DNA of 64,000 bases from G965205725 sp965205725 (GCA_965205725.1 OZ242189.1:1240001-1304000), one strand, 5' to 3'. Shown: positions 1 through 9,120, numbered from the stretch's first letter. Program-made: numbers and translations. Notes: a model not told the origin generated them from the sequence alone.

Positions 1-89
1 ATGGCATCACACCGACTTCTGGTAATAAGTAACCATACGGCTAAACAGGCTGAACGACTCAAGCCTCCAGCCTGTATCGAGGCTGGTCG

Positions 90-1259
90 CTAAATAAACA
101 GCCCCAGGTATTTGAAGAGCAAGGTTCCCACCAGGGTTCCCAGGGCATAACCCAGCACCCCTACCAAAACACCCGGCGTCACCAGATTGTGCCAACCCTT
201 GGTCGCTGCCAGGGCGGGTGCTGTGGTCGCACCGAGTATGGCTGCATTTGACGCAGTGATCAGCTCGGGCAGGCTCAACTTGAATAGTGCGCCCAAACCA
301 AAAGTCACCAGAGCGTGTACGGACAACACAATAAACACCAGTGCAATCAGCAGTGGCGCCACTTCAATCATCGCGCGAATATCTGCACCGGCAGCAATCG
401 CCGCGAAAAACACAAAAGACAAAGCCACCCCCACTTCAAAACTACCGGCGAGTTTTCTGGCCAGGTTCGGCACAGCGGTTGCAATAATCAACGCAATGCC
501 GGTAATCAGCACATAACGCCAGGCACTCAAGTCAAACCTGGCTACAAGCGCGTCTCCCGCCACCACAACTGTCATCGCTAAAGACAATGACAGCACAATC
601 GACATAGCGGATATCGGCTCTTGCACAAACGGCGCTACCAGCTCGCGGTGATCGTGTTCGATAAACCTGGAAGCCAGCCAGCTCCAACCGGGTATAACTG
701 CCAGCACACTCAGGAATACTGCGCTAAACAAATTATCCGTTGCGGTTGCCGCAGAGAAAAACGAGGCATCTGCCTGTAAGCCGGTTACCTCGCCAAGAGC
801 CGCATAATTGACCGAACCACCGATATAAGTCGATGCGAATAATCCGGCGATGGCCGGCTCACGCTGGCTGGTATCCAGCCCGGCATTGGCCGCGAGCGGC
901 CCAAGATCCAGCAGCAATACTGCGGTCACAACACCCAGGACAGTTCCCAGGGCCGCCAACAAAAAGGCCAGGCTAGCGCGTGTGGTTTCCATAAAAATGG
1001 CGCGCATATTGGCGCGAAACAGAAACAGGGGAATTAACACTGGCACGAAATACTTGAACACAAAATCGTAGGCTGTAGCGCTGTGAGGAATAACGCCGAC
1101 GTTGGCAAATAATATAGCACTGAGAATAACAATAACCGCGCCGGTAAGCTGCGCGCCGATACGAGTCTTCTCACCGAGAAACCCCAGGGCGGCGATTGCG
1201 AACAAGGCCGTCATTACTGCCATATGATTTTCTGGATGAATTAAACTCATGGGCGGCAT
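90..1259 (-). CDS. DUF819 family integral membrane protein
   Basis: A 389-residue, strongly hydrophobic protein with about ten membrane segments and glycine/alanine-rich helices. It resembles the DUF819 (YjcL-type) permease-like family, including the loop containing STYIGGSVNYAAL near residues 145-157, which is characteristic of that family. Substrate and transport direction are not known for the family. Two in-frame ATG codons lie three residues apart; neither has a clear ribosome site, so the start is uncertain by a few codons. It is followed 25 bases upstream by msrA on the same strand, so the two may be co-transcribed. The family call is by recognition of sequence character, not by a search. 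Confidence 0.75.
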   Translation of the reverse strand: MPPMSLIHPENHMAVMTALFAIAALGFLGEKTRIGAQLTGAVIVILSAILFANVGVIPHSATAYDFVFKYFVPVLIPLFLFRANMRAIFMETTRASLAFLLAALGTVLGVVTAVLLLDLGPLAANAGLDTSQREPAIAGLFASTYIGGSVNYAALGEVTGLQADASFFSAATATDNLFSAVFLSVLAVIPGWSWLASRFIEHDHRELVAPFVQEPISAMSIVLSLSLAMTVVVAGDALVARFDLSAWRYVLITGIALIIATAVPNLARKLAGSFEVGVALSFVFFAAIAAGADIRAMIEVAPLLIALVFIVLSVHALVTFGLGALFKLSLPELITASNAAILGATTAPALAATKGWHNLVTPGVLVGVLGYALGTLVGTLLFKYLGLFI

Positions 1260-1283
1260 GCTGTGTTCTATCAGTGAGGGTTG

Positions 1284-1946
1284 CTATGACACGGCTACAA
1301 CAGCAACGGGACAACTAACACCGGTACCAGCCAGGCCACAATAGCCGCCAGGGTTCTTGGCCAGGTATTGCTGGTGATAGTCTTCGGCGTAATAAAACTC
1401 GGGGGCGGGAATAATTTCAGTTGTGATCTCGCCATACCCCGCCGCCGTCAGAGCTTCCTGAAAACCGAGCCTGGAGGCTTCCGCGACTTGCTGCTGCTCA
1501 CTGGAGAAGGTGTAAATACCGGAGCGGTACTGGGTACCCATATCATTCCCCTGGCGCATGCCTTGAGTGGGATCGTGGCCCTCCCAAAATACGTTCAGCA
1601 GTTCGCCGTATTCAATCTGCGCAGCATCGTATATCACCTGAACCACCTCGTTGTGCCCGGTATGTCCGGAACACACCTCCTGATAGGTGGGGTTTGGCGT
1701 TATGCCAGCGGCATAACCCACCGCTGTAGAGTAGACCCCTGGCAGTTGCCAAAATTTGCGTTCGACTCCCCAGAAACACCCCATGCCAAAGGCGGCAGCC
1801 TCAAGATTATCAGCAAACGGCCCTTTCAGGGGATTGCCGTTAACGAAATGAGTGGCAGGCACTGGCATCTCTTTCTCTCGACCAGGCAGTGCGGTGTCTG
1901 CGTTGGGCAGCAGATGTTTTTTTCGAATTCCAAACAAGTCCATCAT
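1284..1946 (-). CDS. msrA: Peptide-methionine (S)-S-oxide reductase MsrA
   Basis: MsrA reduces the S-epimer of methionine sulfoxide in proteins and free methionine, using thioredoxin as electron donor. The active-site motif GCFWGVE lies at about residues 55-61, with the catalytic Cys inside it. The family signatures GYAAG, GHTGHNEVVQV and YQEVCSGHTGH follow, and the C-terminal part GLAGTGVSCP carries a probable resolving Cys. The 220-residue length fits long MsrA forms with an N-terminal extension. The start is supported by an AGGAG ribosome site just upstream of tandem ATG codons; the second is used here. Confidence 0.95.
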   Translation of the reverse strand: MMDLFGIRKKHLLPNADTALPGREKEMPVPATHFVNGNPLKGPFADNLEAAAFGMGCFWGVERKFWQLPGVYSTAVGYAAGITPNPTYQEVCSGHTGHNEVVQVIYDAAQIEYGELLNVFWEGHDPTQGMRQGNDMGTQYRSGIYTFSSEQQQVAEASRLGFQEALTAAGYGEITTEIIPAPEFYYAEDYHQQYLAKNPGGYCGLAGTGVSCPVAVVAVS

Positions 1947-1975
1947 TCACTCCTGTTGATATTGACGGGGCTACC

Positions 1976-2024
1976 ACTCATACCTGACATCGCCCTACTA
2001 ACACTCATACCTGACATCGCCCTA
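1976..2024. repeat. 22-bp direct repeat, two copies
   Basis: The 22-base unit beginning ACTCATACCTGACATC occurs at 1976-1997 and again at 2003-2024, separated by five bases. It lies in the gap between the divergent msrA and ubiX genes, so it sits in their promoter region. No further copies were seen in the window. It may be a slippage duplication. Confidence 0.8.
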
Positions 2025-2120
2025 ATTGTATCGCGACCTCGGTCGCTGCAAATGGGCAAACGCAAGCGTCTGCCCGGATGATGTTTTGACCCCCAGCCTG
2101 TTTTTTGCCATGCTGCATGA

Positions 2121-2711
2121 ATGACTCAAACACGCCGCATAGTAATTGGCATCAGCGGTGCATCGGGTGTGATCTACGGCATTCGTGCGCTGCAACATCT
2201 ACAGGATATCGAGGGCATTGAAACCCAGTTGATACTCAGCGAAAGCGCCCTGGTTAACATTGCTGTCGAAACCGATTTTAAACACGAGGATATTATCGCG
2301 CTCGCCGATGTCGTGTACAACAATAGCAATCTGGCTGCGAATATCGCCAGCGGCTCCTGTCGGGTAGACGCCATGTTGATACTGCCCTGCTCAGTTAAAA
2401 CCCTGTCGGGCATCGCCAATTCCTATGCCGATAACCTACTGGTACGAGCAGCGGATGTAATGCTCAAGGAACAACGCAAGCTGGTATTGGCAGTCAGAGA
2501 AACGCCACTACACAAGGGCCATATAGATTTGATGGCACGGGCGGCCGATGCCGGAGCCATCCTGCTACCGCCAATGCCCGCGTTCTATCACAACCCCGAA
2601 AGCATAGAGGATATTATTGACCAAAGTATCGGCAAGTGCTTTGATATAATTGACATAGAGCACAACCTGTTTCAGCGCTGGGGAGAGCCAAGGGGAGAAC
2701 CTAAGACCTAA
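2121..2711 (+). CDS. ubiX: Flavin prenyltransferase UbiX
   Basis: UbiX joins a dimethylallyl group to FMN to make prenyl-FMN, the cofactor of UbiD-type decarboxylases (ubiquinone synthesis or aromatic acid decarboxylation). The N-terminal nucleotide-fold motif GISGASGVIYGIRAL at residues 10-24, the central ILPCSVKTLSGIANSYADNLLVR region and the ETPLHKGHIDLMARAADAGAILLPPMPAFY-type C-terminal half (split here only for description) are all typical. The length of 196 residues is normal. The stop overlaps the ATG of the next gene as TAATG, so translation of the two is probably coupled. No ubiD is in the window. Confidence 0.93.
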   Translation: MTQTRRIVIGISGASGVIYGIRALQHLQDIEGIETQLILSESALVNIAVETDFKHEDIIALADVVYNNSNLAANIASGSCRVDAMLILPCSVKTLSGIANSYADNLLVRAADVMLKEQRKLVLAVRETPLHKGHIDLMARAADAGAILLPPMPAFYHNPESIEDIIDQSIGKCFDIIDIEHNLFQRWGEPRGEPKT

Positions 2712-4621
2712 TGAGTATTCAACGGCGACAATTCATGCAATTGGCAGGCACCTGGTTTCTAACTGCAGGGCTGCCAATCCCGGCACTGAGCCAGGTCAAT
2801 CCGGCCAGTTATGTTAGCTTTCCGCAGGGAATTGCCTCGGGCGACCCACGCACCCATTCAGTCATCTTGTGGACCCGCGCTATCAGTTCATCGGCAAATG
2901 CTGGCGCAAGTGCAACCGCTTTGACGGTGCAAGTCAGCGAACAGGACGATTTTTCCCAAGTACTTGTGGAGGAAAAAGTTGCGGCGATACCGCGGGATGA
3001 CTTCACCGTGCGTGCGCATATCAGCGGGCTGAACCCAGGGCGGCATTACTTTTACCGCTTTCTGGCGGATGAGGGCGGAAGCTCGGCAACCGGACGCACC
3101 ATGACTGCACCTGCCGCTGACAGCGAGCAGGCCGTATCAATGGCTTTCGCCAGTTGCCAAAACTATGAGCAGGGATTTTTCGTCGCCTGGGAAAACCTGG
3201 TCACCGAGGATTTAAAAAGACCCACTGCGGAACAAATTCAGTTTGTTTTACATCTGGGAGATTTCATATACGAGCGTTATCGCTACGACCAAAAAGGCAG
3301 CGAACGCAGGGTTAGAAGGCTTCCCGACTTCCCCGATGGCGCTAGTGAGGGAAGGTTCTTCTGGGCTGACTCTCTGGCGGACTATCGCCATCTCTATAAA
3401 ACCTACCTGAGTGATCCGCATCTGCAGGCGGCTCGCGCGCGCTGGCCGTTTATATGCACCTGGGACGACCATGAATTTTCCAATAACCGGGTTCGACACT
3501 TCAGTACCTACAACAATACACTGAAGCCTGAGTCTCAGCGTAAAGTGTCAGCCAGCAAAGCCTGGTTTGAATATATTCCCGCAGCGGTGGAGGACGACCC
3601 TGAAAATCTAAGTATTTATCGTCAGTTGCGCTGGGGCAAACAGATAGACCTGCTACTCACCGATTTGCGCAGCTACCGCAGCGCGCCACCGGTACCCCAT
3701 GAAATTGAAGAAGCCATCGGCGATTTGCTACCCGCAGAGCTGGTCAAAGCTCTGGACGCCGGGGAGAATTACAACCGTGGCGAGCCGCCGGAAATTCTGC
3801 AAATTGGTGAACAAAACTATCCCAATGTAGCGCGCCAACGAGCGCCCGGCACCATGTTGGGAGCACAGCAGAAAAACTGGTTCAAAGCAAAGCTAAAGCA
3901 GTCGGATGCAACCTGGAAAGTCTGGGCCAACGCCCTGCCGCTGGTACCCTTTCGGCTGGACCTGGAGAAAATTCCCTTTACCGATATGCACACCAGTGTC
4001 ATGGGTCAAGATGCCTGGTGCGGCTACCCTGGCGAGTACAACGAACTCATGCAATATCTGGCCGATCAAGGTATCAACAATGTGATATCTCTTTCTGGAG
4101 ACCACCACACCCAGGGTGCTGGTACCCTGGCGGTGGATGTGGATGCAGAACAGCCCGAATTTGTGGCGGTAGATTTCAATGTTACCGGCATCAGCTCAAC
4201 GCCTCAATACACAGGGGTACTGGACTTGGGACGGAAGGGTAACCCTGACCTGCTGCAATTGATTGCCAAGGAAAGTGAGGGGGAAATAAAAGAAACCTGG
4301 AATATGACCTTTACCCACGGAGTGATTGCGACAATGGCATATTCTCGACTGGGTATGCATTCTCTATCCGACTGGCTTGGACCGAATCGGGCCAATCCCG
4401 GGCTGAAGTATGTCGATAGCAACAGCAATGGTTACGGCCTGGCAACATTCAATGGAGAAGAGTGTCGGGTACAACTTGTAACCATCGAGCCACCACTGCA
4501 AAACCAGGCTTCGGGCATACGGCGGAGTGCGAACTTTCGCGTCAGCGCCTGGTCTGAAAACAATCAACCCGAGCTGGAGGGCCCGGAGTTTAGTGGTCAG
4601 CCGCCCTTCCCCTTTAGCTAG
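2711..4621 (+). CDS. phoD: PhoD-like alkaline phosphatase / phosphodiesterase
   Basis: A 636-residue exported metallophosphoesterase of the PhoD family, which releases phosphate from phosphomono- and diesters at the cell surface. The N-terminus MSIQRRQFMQLAG is a twin-arginine signal, followed by a cleavable region ending near ALSQ. Family motifs appear in order: VILWTRA in the N-terminal beta domain, SCQNYEQGFFVAW, LHLGDFIYE (metal ligands), TWDDHEFSNN, DLRSYR and SGDHHTQGAG. It overlaps ubiX by one base, an unusual pairing. No Pho box was found upstream, since the gene seems to be read from the ubiX promoter. Confidence 0.9.
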   Translation: MSIQRRQFMQLAGTWFLTAGLPIPALSQVNPASYVSFPQGIASGDPRTHSVILWTRAISSSANAGASATALTVQVSEQDDFSQVLVEEKVAAIPRDDFTVRAHISGLNPGRHYFYRFLADEGGSSATGRTMTAPAADSEQAVSMAFASCQNYEQGFFVAWENLVTEDLKRPTAEQIQFVLHLGDFIYERYRYDQKGSERRVRRLPDFPDGASEGRFFWADSLADYRHLYKTYLSDPHLQAARARWPFICTWDDHEFSNNRVRHFSTYNNTLKPESQRKVSASKAWFEYIPAAVEDDPENLSIYRQLRWGKQIDLLLTDLRSYRSAPPVPHEIEEAIGDLLPAELVKALDAGENYNRGEPPEILQIGEQNYPNVARQRAPGTMLGAQQKNWFKAKLKQSDATWKVWANALPLVPFRLDLEKIPFTDMHTSVMGQDAWCGYPGEYNELMQYLADQGINNVISLSGDHHTQGAGTLAVDVDAEQPEFVAVDFNVTGISSTPQYTGVLDLGRKGNPDLLQLIAKESEGEIKETWNMTFTHGVIATMAYSRLGMHSLSDWLGPNRANPGLKYVDSNSNGYGLATFNGEECRVQLVTIEPPLQNQASGIRRSANFRVSAWSENNQPELEGPEFSGQPPFPFS

Positions 4622-4814
4622 ATGTGCAGGCGCCTGGGTCAGAATAATCATGCATTTGTCATGAAAAGCGGTTATTCTAGGAACCTGTCGGATTTCTAGG
4701 CGTGAATAGGTAGAAAACACCGAAGAAACAAGGCTTCTTTCAATGCGTTGAAGACCTATAGAGACCCAACAGAGAAAAGAAAAAGCGAAAGAGAAGAGCG
4801 AAAGAGAGAAGAAA

Positions 4815-5009
4815 GTGGTCAACGAAACAATGCAAAATTTTAATCCTGAAGAACTTTGTAGCAGCAAATTATGGGAAATCGTGTGCACAGAAGCTGATGT
4901 TGCGGGCTCCAGAAAAGAGCTCGAAGCAGCAATAGCAGAGTTGTCGAATCGTCGGCATTATCTCAACGAGCTTAAGCAGCTCGACAAATTCAACCCACAG
5001 AAAGCCTAA
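4815..5009 (+). CDS. Small hypothetical protein, charged helical
   Basis: A 64-residue protein, mostly helical and charged, probably coiled coil through residues 25-55 (heptad-like leucines in ELEAAIAELSNRRHYLNEL). It starts at GTG after the purine-rich stretch GAGAGAAGAAA, or at the ATG five codons later. Its stop is immediately followed by the TTG start of the VWA-like gene, so the two look coupled. Not recognised as a named family. About 190 bases upstream of it hold no gene; they are purine-rich towards the start and may contain the promoter of the three-gene set. Confidence 0.55.
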   Translation: MVNETMQNFNPEELCSSKLWEIVCTEADVAGSRKELEAAIAELSNRRHYLNELKQLDKFNPQKA

Positions 5010-5723
5010 TTGTCTGATCACCCCGTGCGCCGCTCCAGCCGCGGCGACATTGACAAATTTCTCACCCAATCCAGGTCTCTGGCCCAGGGAGACAGCTTTC
5101 GCCCGCGCCTGATCTTTGCCATCGACGCAACTGCTAGTCGCCAGCCCACATGGAATATTGCCCGCGAGCGGCAGGGGCGCATGTTCACAGCCACTCGTAA
5201 TCTGGGTGGATTGGACATACAGTTGTGCTATTACCGTGGCTTTAACGAACTGCGCGCCGGCAATTGGCTGAGCGATGAAATAGCACTGCTACAGCAAATG
5301 AATAGTGTCCGCTGCGAAGGCGGCTTAACCCAGATAGAACGCCTGCTAAATCACTGCTTGCTCGAACACAGCCGCGCCCAGGTTCGCGCCCTGGTATTCA
5401 TCGGTGATGCAATCGAAGAGTCAGTCGATAAACTTTGCCACAAAGCTGGCGAATGCGGCCTTCAGCGGCTACCTCTATTTATGTTTCAGGAAGGTCGAGA
5501 CGGATTGGTTGAGCAATGTTTCAGAACAATGGCTCGCCTGAGCAGTGGCGCATATGCCCATTTCGATAACAACAGTCCGCATCAATTGGCCGATTTACTC
5601 GGTGCCGTGGCAAGTTATGCGGCGGCTGGCGAGCAAGGGCTGTTGGTCTATAGCTCCGGGGCAGGCACTGACGTTAAACTGTTGCTGGATCAACTCAAGC
5701 CGGAACGCACATGCCACGACTGA
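5010..5723 (+). CDS. VWA-like domain protein
   Basis: A 237-residue protein whose core RPRLIFAIDATASRQPTWN (residues about 30-48) resembles the first strand and metal site (DxTxS-like: D-A-T-A-S) of a von Willebrand factor A domain. Later parts ALVFIGDAIEES and LPLFMFQEG look like further strands of the same Rossmann-like fold. It begins with TTG directly after the stop of the preceding gene. Its end overlaps the following DnaJ-domain gene by 13 bases, so all three are likely one operon. The role is not known; VWA proteins usually mediate protein binding or act with chaperone-like partners. Confidence 0.65.
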   Translation: MSDHPVRRSSRGDIDKFLTQSRSLAQGDSFRPRLIFAIDATASRQPTWNIARERQGRMFTATRNLGGLDIQLCYYRGFNELRAGNWLSDEIALLQQMNSVRCEGGLTQIERLLNHCLLEHSRAQVRALVFIGDAIEESVDKLCHKAGECGLQRLPLFMFQEGRDGLVEQCFRTMARLSSGAYAHFDNNSPHQLADLLGAVASYAAAGEQGLLVYSSGAGTDVKLLLDQLKPERTCHD

Positions 5724-6421
5724 TAGTACTAATCGCCCTGGGAATCATCGCCTTTATCGTGTACAGGCGCGTACAGGCCCTGCCGGCAGGGCAGCGTAAA
5801 TCTGCCTATTTAAAAATTGGACTCGCGGTGCTGGTTGTTGTTGTCATACTCGGCACGGTGACTGGGCGCATGCACTGGTTAGGCGCTGCGCTGACCGCCC
5901 TGTTGGTGGCTATCAGCCGCGGACTGCCAATATTGGTTCGGTTATTCCCAATGCTGCAATGGCTCCACGGCCGGCGCAGTCAAGCACAAGGCTCAGAGAG
6001 TGGTCAGCAATCAACGGTGGAAACGATGTGGTTGCGGATGGTGCTGGACCACGATAGCGGAGACATGCACGGCGAAGTACTCAGCGGCAATTACGCGGGC
6101 CAAAAGCTGGACGATTTGGACCGAAAACAACTCGGTGACTTGTTGGGAGAATGCGAGCAGGAGGCAGATTCAGCGCGCCTGCTCAACACCTATCTTGCCC
6201 GCCGATTTGGGGAACAACAGAGTCGCGAAAACAGCGCTGAAACCAGCGGTACGATGACACGGCAACAGGCGCTGGCCATTCTGGGGCTGGCAGAAGGTGC
6301 CAGCGATCAAGACATCACAGACACCCACCGGCGACTCATGCAGAAACTGCACCCCGACCGGGGCGGCAGTGATTATCTGGCCGCCAAACTGAATCAGGCC
6401 AAAGAACTACTGCTGGGCTGA
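5711..6421 (+). CDS. Membrane-anchored DnaJ-domain protein
   Basis: A 236-residue protein with two N-terminal membrane segments (residues about 3-18 and 33-80, hydrophobic stretches around LIVLIALGIIAFIVY and GLAVLVVVVILGTVTG) and a C-terminal J domain at about residues 180-235. The J-domain HPD tripeptide is present in QKLHPDRGGSD, so it can in principle stimulate an Hsp70 ATPase. The middle part (residues about 100-160) is soluble and charged. It overlaps the VWA-like gene. The architecture (N-terminal anchor, C-terminal truncated J domain) resembles the DjlA/TIM14-like membrane cochaperones, but no specific orthologue is claimed. Confidence 0.8.
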   Translation: MPRLIVLIALGIIAFIVYRRVQALPAGQRKSAYLKIGLAVLVVVVILGTVTGRMHWLGAALTALLVAISRGLPILVRLFPMLQWLHGRRSQAQGSESGQQSTVETMWLRMVLDHDSGDMHGEVLSGNYAGQKLDDLDRKQLGDLLGECEQEADSARLLNTYLARRFGEQQSRENSAETSGTMTRQQALAILGLAEGASDQDITDTHRRLMQKLHPDRGGSDYLAAKLNQAKELLLG

Positions 6422-6501
6422 TGCCTCTGCATTGAGCAGCGAGCTGCGGTGGGGGCCAGTACTGAGCAAGTCAAAGAGCTGCCACGCTCTTCTGAACACG
6501 C

Positions 6502-7209
6502 CTAAACTCCCGGGAGTTTTAATACGTACTCGCTGGTGGGGATCACATCGATTTTGTCGAAATCGATGAAGCGCACGCAACTCTCTAGCATCGCCTTTGA
6601 GTTAGCCGCCAGAGTTGCATCATCCTCTGCGGCATAAAAGGCGTGCTGAGAATCCATCGCCTCTGGCGGGAAATGCTCTTCAATCACCGCGTCAAATGGC
6701 GGCGCGGCATAGGTCAGTGGGCGGGCAATCACATTCTGACGATAGCCAAAGGTCGATTGCGTCTCGATAGCCACCTGTGTATGACTACCGTGCCATATCT
6801 CCAGCCATTGCTGTTCACTGAGTCGGCGCGGACGCTGCAAAAACACCACCTGAGCCATACCAAAGGTGCGCTCACCGATGACCGGTGGGTATTTGGCATT
6901 AACGATGGGCTCCGATTCTGTTACCAAATAGCCAGCGAATCTCAGCGTATGCTCGCCAATAGCCTCCTCAATGGGTGCGCGATACACAGAGCTGTCTAAC
7001 CACACAGAGACCATGGCATCCATGAGCGGCCTGCTGTTTTCCATACGCAGTCCAGCGGCGAGCGCTACGTCACTGTCCACCACGGAAACACGCAAGCCCC
7101 GCACGCCCAGTGCCAGCAAACGCGGCACCAGCACCTTCAGCAGTTGATCTCGAAACTGATCGGCACTTAGTCCCTCAGACTTCCATACCGGGTAGAGAAT
7201 TTTTTCCAT
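6502..7209 (-). CDS. EthD-domain protein
   Basis: A 235-residue protein with the look of the EthD family (dimeric ferredoxin-like alpha+beta barrels associated with degradation pathways). Two halves can be seen: residues about 1-110, and a second unit with the typical WLEIWHGSHTQVAIETQSTFGYRQNV pattern (described in pieces: WLEIWHGSHTQVA then TFGYRQNV). The open frame extends upstream, but the start at 7209 is preferred because the upstream part overlaps the SnoaL gene. The ribosome site is weak. Substrate unknown; neighbours suggest a small-molecule catabolic cluster. Confidence 0.7.
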   Translation of the reverse strand: MEKILYPVWKSEGLSADQFRDQLLKVLVPRLLALGVRGLRVSVVDSDVALAAGLRMENSRPLMDAMVSVWLDSSVYRAPIEEAIGEHTLRFAGYLVTESEPIVNAKYPPVIGERTFGMAQVVFLQRPRRLSEQQWLEIWHGSHTQVAIETQSTFGYRQNVIARPLTYAAPPFDAVIEEHFPPEAMDSQHAFYAAEDDATLAANSKAMLESCVRFIDFDKIDVIPTSEYVLKLPGV

Positions 7210-7228
7210 ATTTTGGCCACAGCCAGGC

Positions 7229-7570
7229 TTACATGCTCCAGTATGCCCGCATGGTGCTGACTCTGCCCGCGCCATTAAATTCAAACACATCGATGATTTC
7301 GATGCGCATATCTCCGACAACGGCGTTAAAGGGAAACGCCGCTGAATCGCCTGCACAGCGAACTGCACCAGTCAGTTCCAAAGTCGTTAGCCCCGGCACA
7401 GACTGTTCATAAAAGCCCATAATAGCTTCCTTGCCAACATAGGGTTCAGTGCCAACCGGGTCATGCACCACAGCGTCATCGGCAAAAATTTCGTCAATCA
7501 TCTGCATATTCGACTCGGCAAAGGCCTGCACATACTTTTCGACCACTGCTATTTTGTCACTTGCTTCCAC
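7229..7570 (-). CDS. SnoaL-like / ketosteroid-isomerase-fold protein
   Basis: A 113-residue single-domain protein of the SnoaL/NTF2-like cone fold, seen from the pattern VEKYVQAFAESNMQMIDEIFADDAVVHDPVGTEP-like N-terminus (helix-helix then DDAVVHDPVG) and a C-terminal sheet ending in RVSTMRAYWSM. Such proteins act as isomerases, hydratases or cyclases, or as binding proteins. It lies 19 bases upstream of the EthD gene and 22 bases downstream of the BtrH-like gene on the same strand, so the three form a likely operon. Confidence 0.8.
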   Translation of the reverse strand: MEASDKIAVVEKYVQAFAESNMQMIDEIFADDAVVHDPVGTEPYVGKEAIMGFYEQSVPGLTTLELTGAVRCAGDSAAFPFNAVVGDMRIEIIDVFEFNGAGRVSTMRAYWSM

Positions 7571-7592
7571 ATCTATCTCCTAACTATTTTAT

Positions 7593-8645
7593 TCAGTGAG
7601 TACGCAGTACCGTATCGGCCAGGTGGCCAAACAGCGAATACTCGGTTTCATAGATATCCAACACTTCGGTGTGGGCGCTTTTCCATACTGCTCGATCATC
7701 GGAGTTTTTCAGCAAATACTGCATCGTGTTTGCCAAAGCGTTCCAGCGGTCTGCGGCCTCCTGCGTCAGCTCAACTGTTACTGTGCTAACAAGGTCAGGC
7801 CGCTGTTCTCGGGCCCAGAGCATGAACACGGCGTAGTGATTACGGAAGAAACCGCCGCCAGTGCCGTACTTGATGATTGCGTTATCCACATACTGGGCGC
7901 ACTCAGCTGCATTTGCCTGCTGGGGCCAGTTCTCCATTGCCCGACTAAAAGCAAGCAGCCCTTTTAACCCGGTTTCCAGAACGCCACCCTGGTCACCCTG
8001 AACCAGGCCCATCAGCTCCTTCTGCGACGTATCCATCCCCTGCATCCGCTCTACCGCCATCTTCAAAGCCATGCCACAGGCATCGGGCAGAGGATTGCGT
8101 TGGGCAGTTGATGAAAACTTGCCCCAGGCGTTATAGGTCGAAATTGCGTTGGGCGGGTTGCGACTCAGGCGGACGCCTTCCATCGAGCAAACCTCTGTCT
8201 CCGGGCGAATACGGTCAGCGATATACACTTCCTGCTTGTCTTCGTCAAAGCCGAGCATGACAAAGCGGTGCCCTGGAAAATGTACTTTGAATTCGCGGTA
8301 ATCCAGATACAGAATATCGCCAGACAACATGGTGGGCCTACCGGCCAGCACCTCCTCTTTCACTTCTTCCCAGGCCAGATCATTGTCAGGCTGCATTTGC
8401 TCGGCGTAGTCCATACCCAGGGTAGTCGCCAGACCCACTTCCATACTTGAACCACGACCAAACAACATAAACGGCGGTTCCGCGCCTTCATAGGTAAAAA
8501 AAACGCTGTCCAGGCCAGCGCCCAGACCAAATACCACTCCCTCCTCCAGCTCCAGTCCGGTGTAGTGGTAAATCAGGTTACGCATGGCTCCACTGCCACA
8601 ATGACCCGCAGGAATATTGCGGTAGTTCTCGATCAGAGTTTTCAT
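7593..8645 (-). CDS. BtrH N-terminal / DUF4872 domain protein
   Basis: A 350-residue protein with an N-terminal domain resembling BtrH (butirosin synthesis acyltransferase-like, papain-type fold): a Cys in AGHCGSGAMRNLIYHY near residue 14, a His in HFPGHRFVMLGFD, and D-rich strands after it. The remainder, from about residue 160, resembles the helical DUF4872 region. BtrH moves an acyl chain from an acyl carrier protein to an amine, but many homologues have no known substrate. The start is placed at the ATG at 8645; a longer in-frame start exists at 8672. Probably first gene of an operon with the SnoaL and EthD genes. Confidence 0.7.
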   Translation of the reverse strand: MKTLIENYRNIPAGHCGSGAMRNLIYHYTGLELEEGVVFGLGAGLDSVFFTYEGAEPPFMLFGRGSSMEVGLATTLGMDYAEQMQPDNDLAWEEVKEEVLAGRPTMLSGDILYLDYREFKVHFPGHRFVMLGFDEDKQEVYIADRIRPETEVCSMEGVRLSRNPPNAISTYNAWGKFSSTAQRNPLPDACGMALKMAVERMQGMDTSQKELMGLVQGDQGGVLETGLKGLLAFSRAMENWPQQANAAECAQYVDNAIIKYGTGGGFFRNHYAVFMLWAREQRPDLVSTVTVELTQEAADRWNALANTMQYLLKNSDDRAVWKSAHTEVLDIYETEYSLFGHLADTVLRTH

Positions 8646-8652
8646 AATGCAA

Positions 8653-8850
8653 CTAATACCTTCTCTGTACACAGCTTAAGACATCGCCAGCCTCGTTCAA
8701 GCGGCATACCCCCATCAGAGGATGCAAGATAGCATGGTAGTCCCCGCGCTGGCGGCGCTCAACACATTCATCCAGCGTGATAATTTCACAGTGCTTCTCT
8801 GCACGCAAATCATCATCAACACTGTCTGGCAAATTCGCAACTGTCAGCAC
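8653..8850 (-). CDS. Small ORF of unknown function, possibly a relic
   Basis: A 65-residue open frame starting with GTG and ending 7 bases before the BtrH-like start, which makes translational coupling possible. Its composition (charged, with EIITLDECVERRQRGDY) looks like genuine protein, but no family was recognised. An in-frame stop lies five codons before the GTG and protein-like sequence begins right after it, so this may be the 3' remnant of a longer gene. Confidence 0.35.
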   Translation of the reverse strand: MLTVANLPDSVDDDLRAEKHCEIITLDECVERRQRGDYHAILHPLMGVCRLNEAGDVLSCVQRRY

Positions 8851-8958
8851 AGGCCCGCCATATCAACAGCAGCCCGATAGCACAGAGACGCTAGCTGCGG
8901 GTTCGCTTCAGTGGCGATTACGGTTCACTGAACATCACCGATTGGGTATAACGTAAAT

Positions 8959-9120
8959 GAGACCTTTGCACGGAAGATGATTTCACTTTCAGGCAAGGCA
9001 AAAACGCACGGAATGAGGGAGTTTATGGGTATAAATGACCGATTGAGTACGATTTTACCAACAGTAGGCGCTTTTAGGCGACGCAGCATGCCGATGAAAT
9101 GGCTTTCGCGCAAAGGTCTC
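8959..9120 (+). mobile_element. MITE copy 1 (long form, 162 bp)
   Basis: Non-coding element with perfect hexamer ends GAGACC/GGTCTC that extend to a 14-base imperfect terminal inverted repeat (GAGACCTTTGCACG against CGCGCAAAGGTCTC). It is flanked by a 5-bp duplication TAAAT. This long form carries an extra 24-base internal segment (around GTAGGCGCTTTTAGGCG) lacking from copies 2 and 3. Compared with copy 4 it has one base missing in the GACG(C)CAGCATG region, so its internal reading frame is broken. No transposase is encoded. Confidence 0.9.

Noticed and set aside
1368..2081. Long open frame on the plus strand over msrA
   Set aside because: It lies antisense to a clear msrA with all catalytic motifs and shows no protein character of its own.
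2709..2711. Gene fusion of ubiX and phoD
   Set aside because: The TAATG overlap places them in different frames; each has a normal start and end.
4364..4888. Minus-strand 174-residue frame between phoD and the small helical protein
   Set aside because: It overlaps the end of phoD and is not supported by a start site or known domain.
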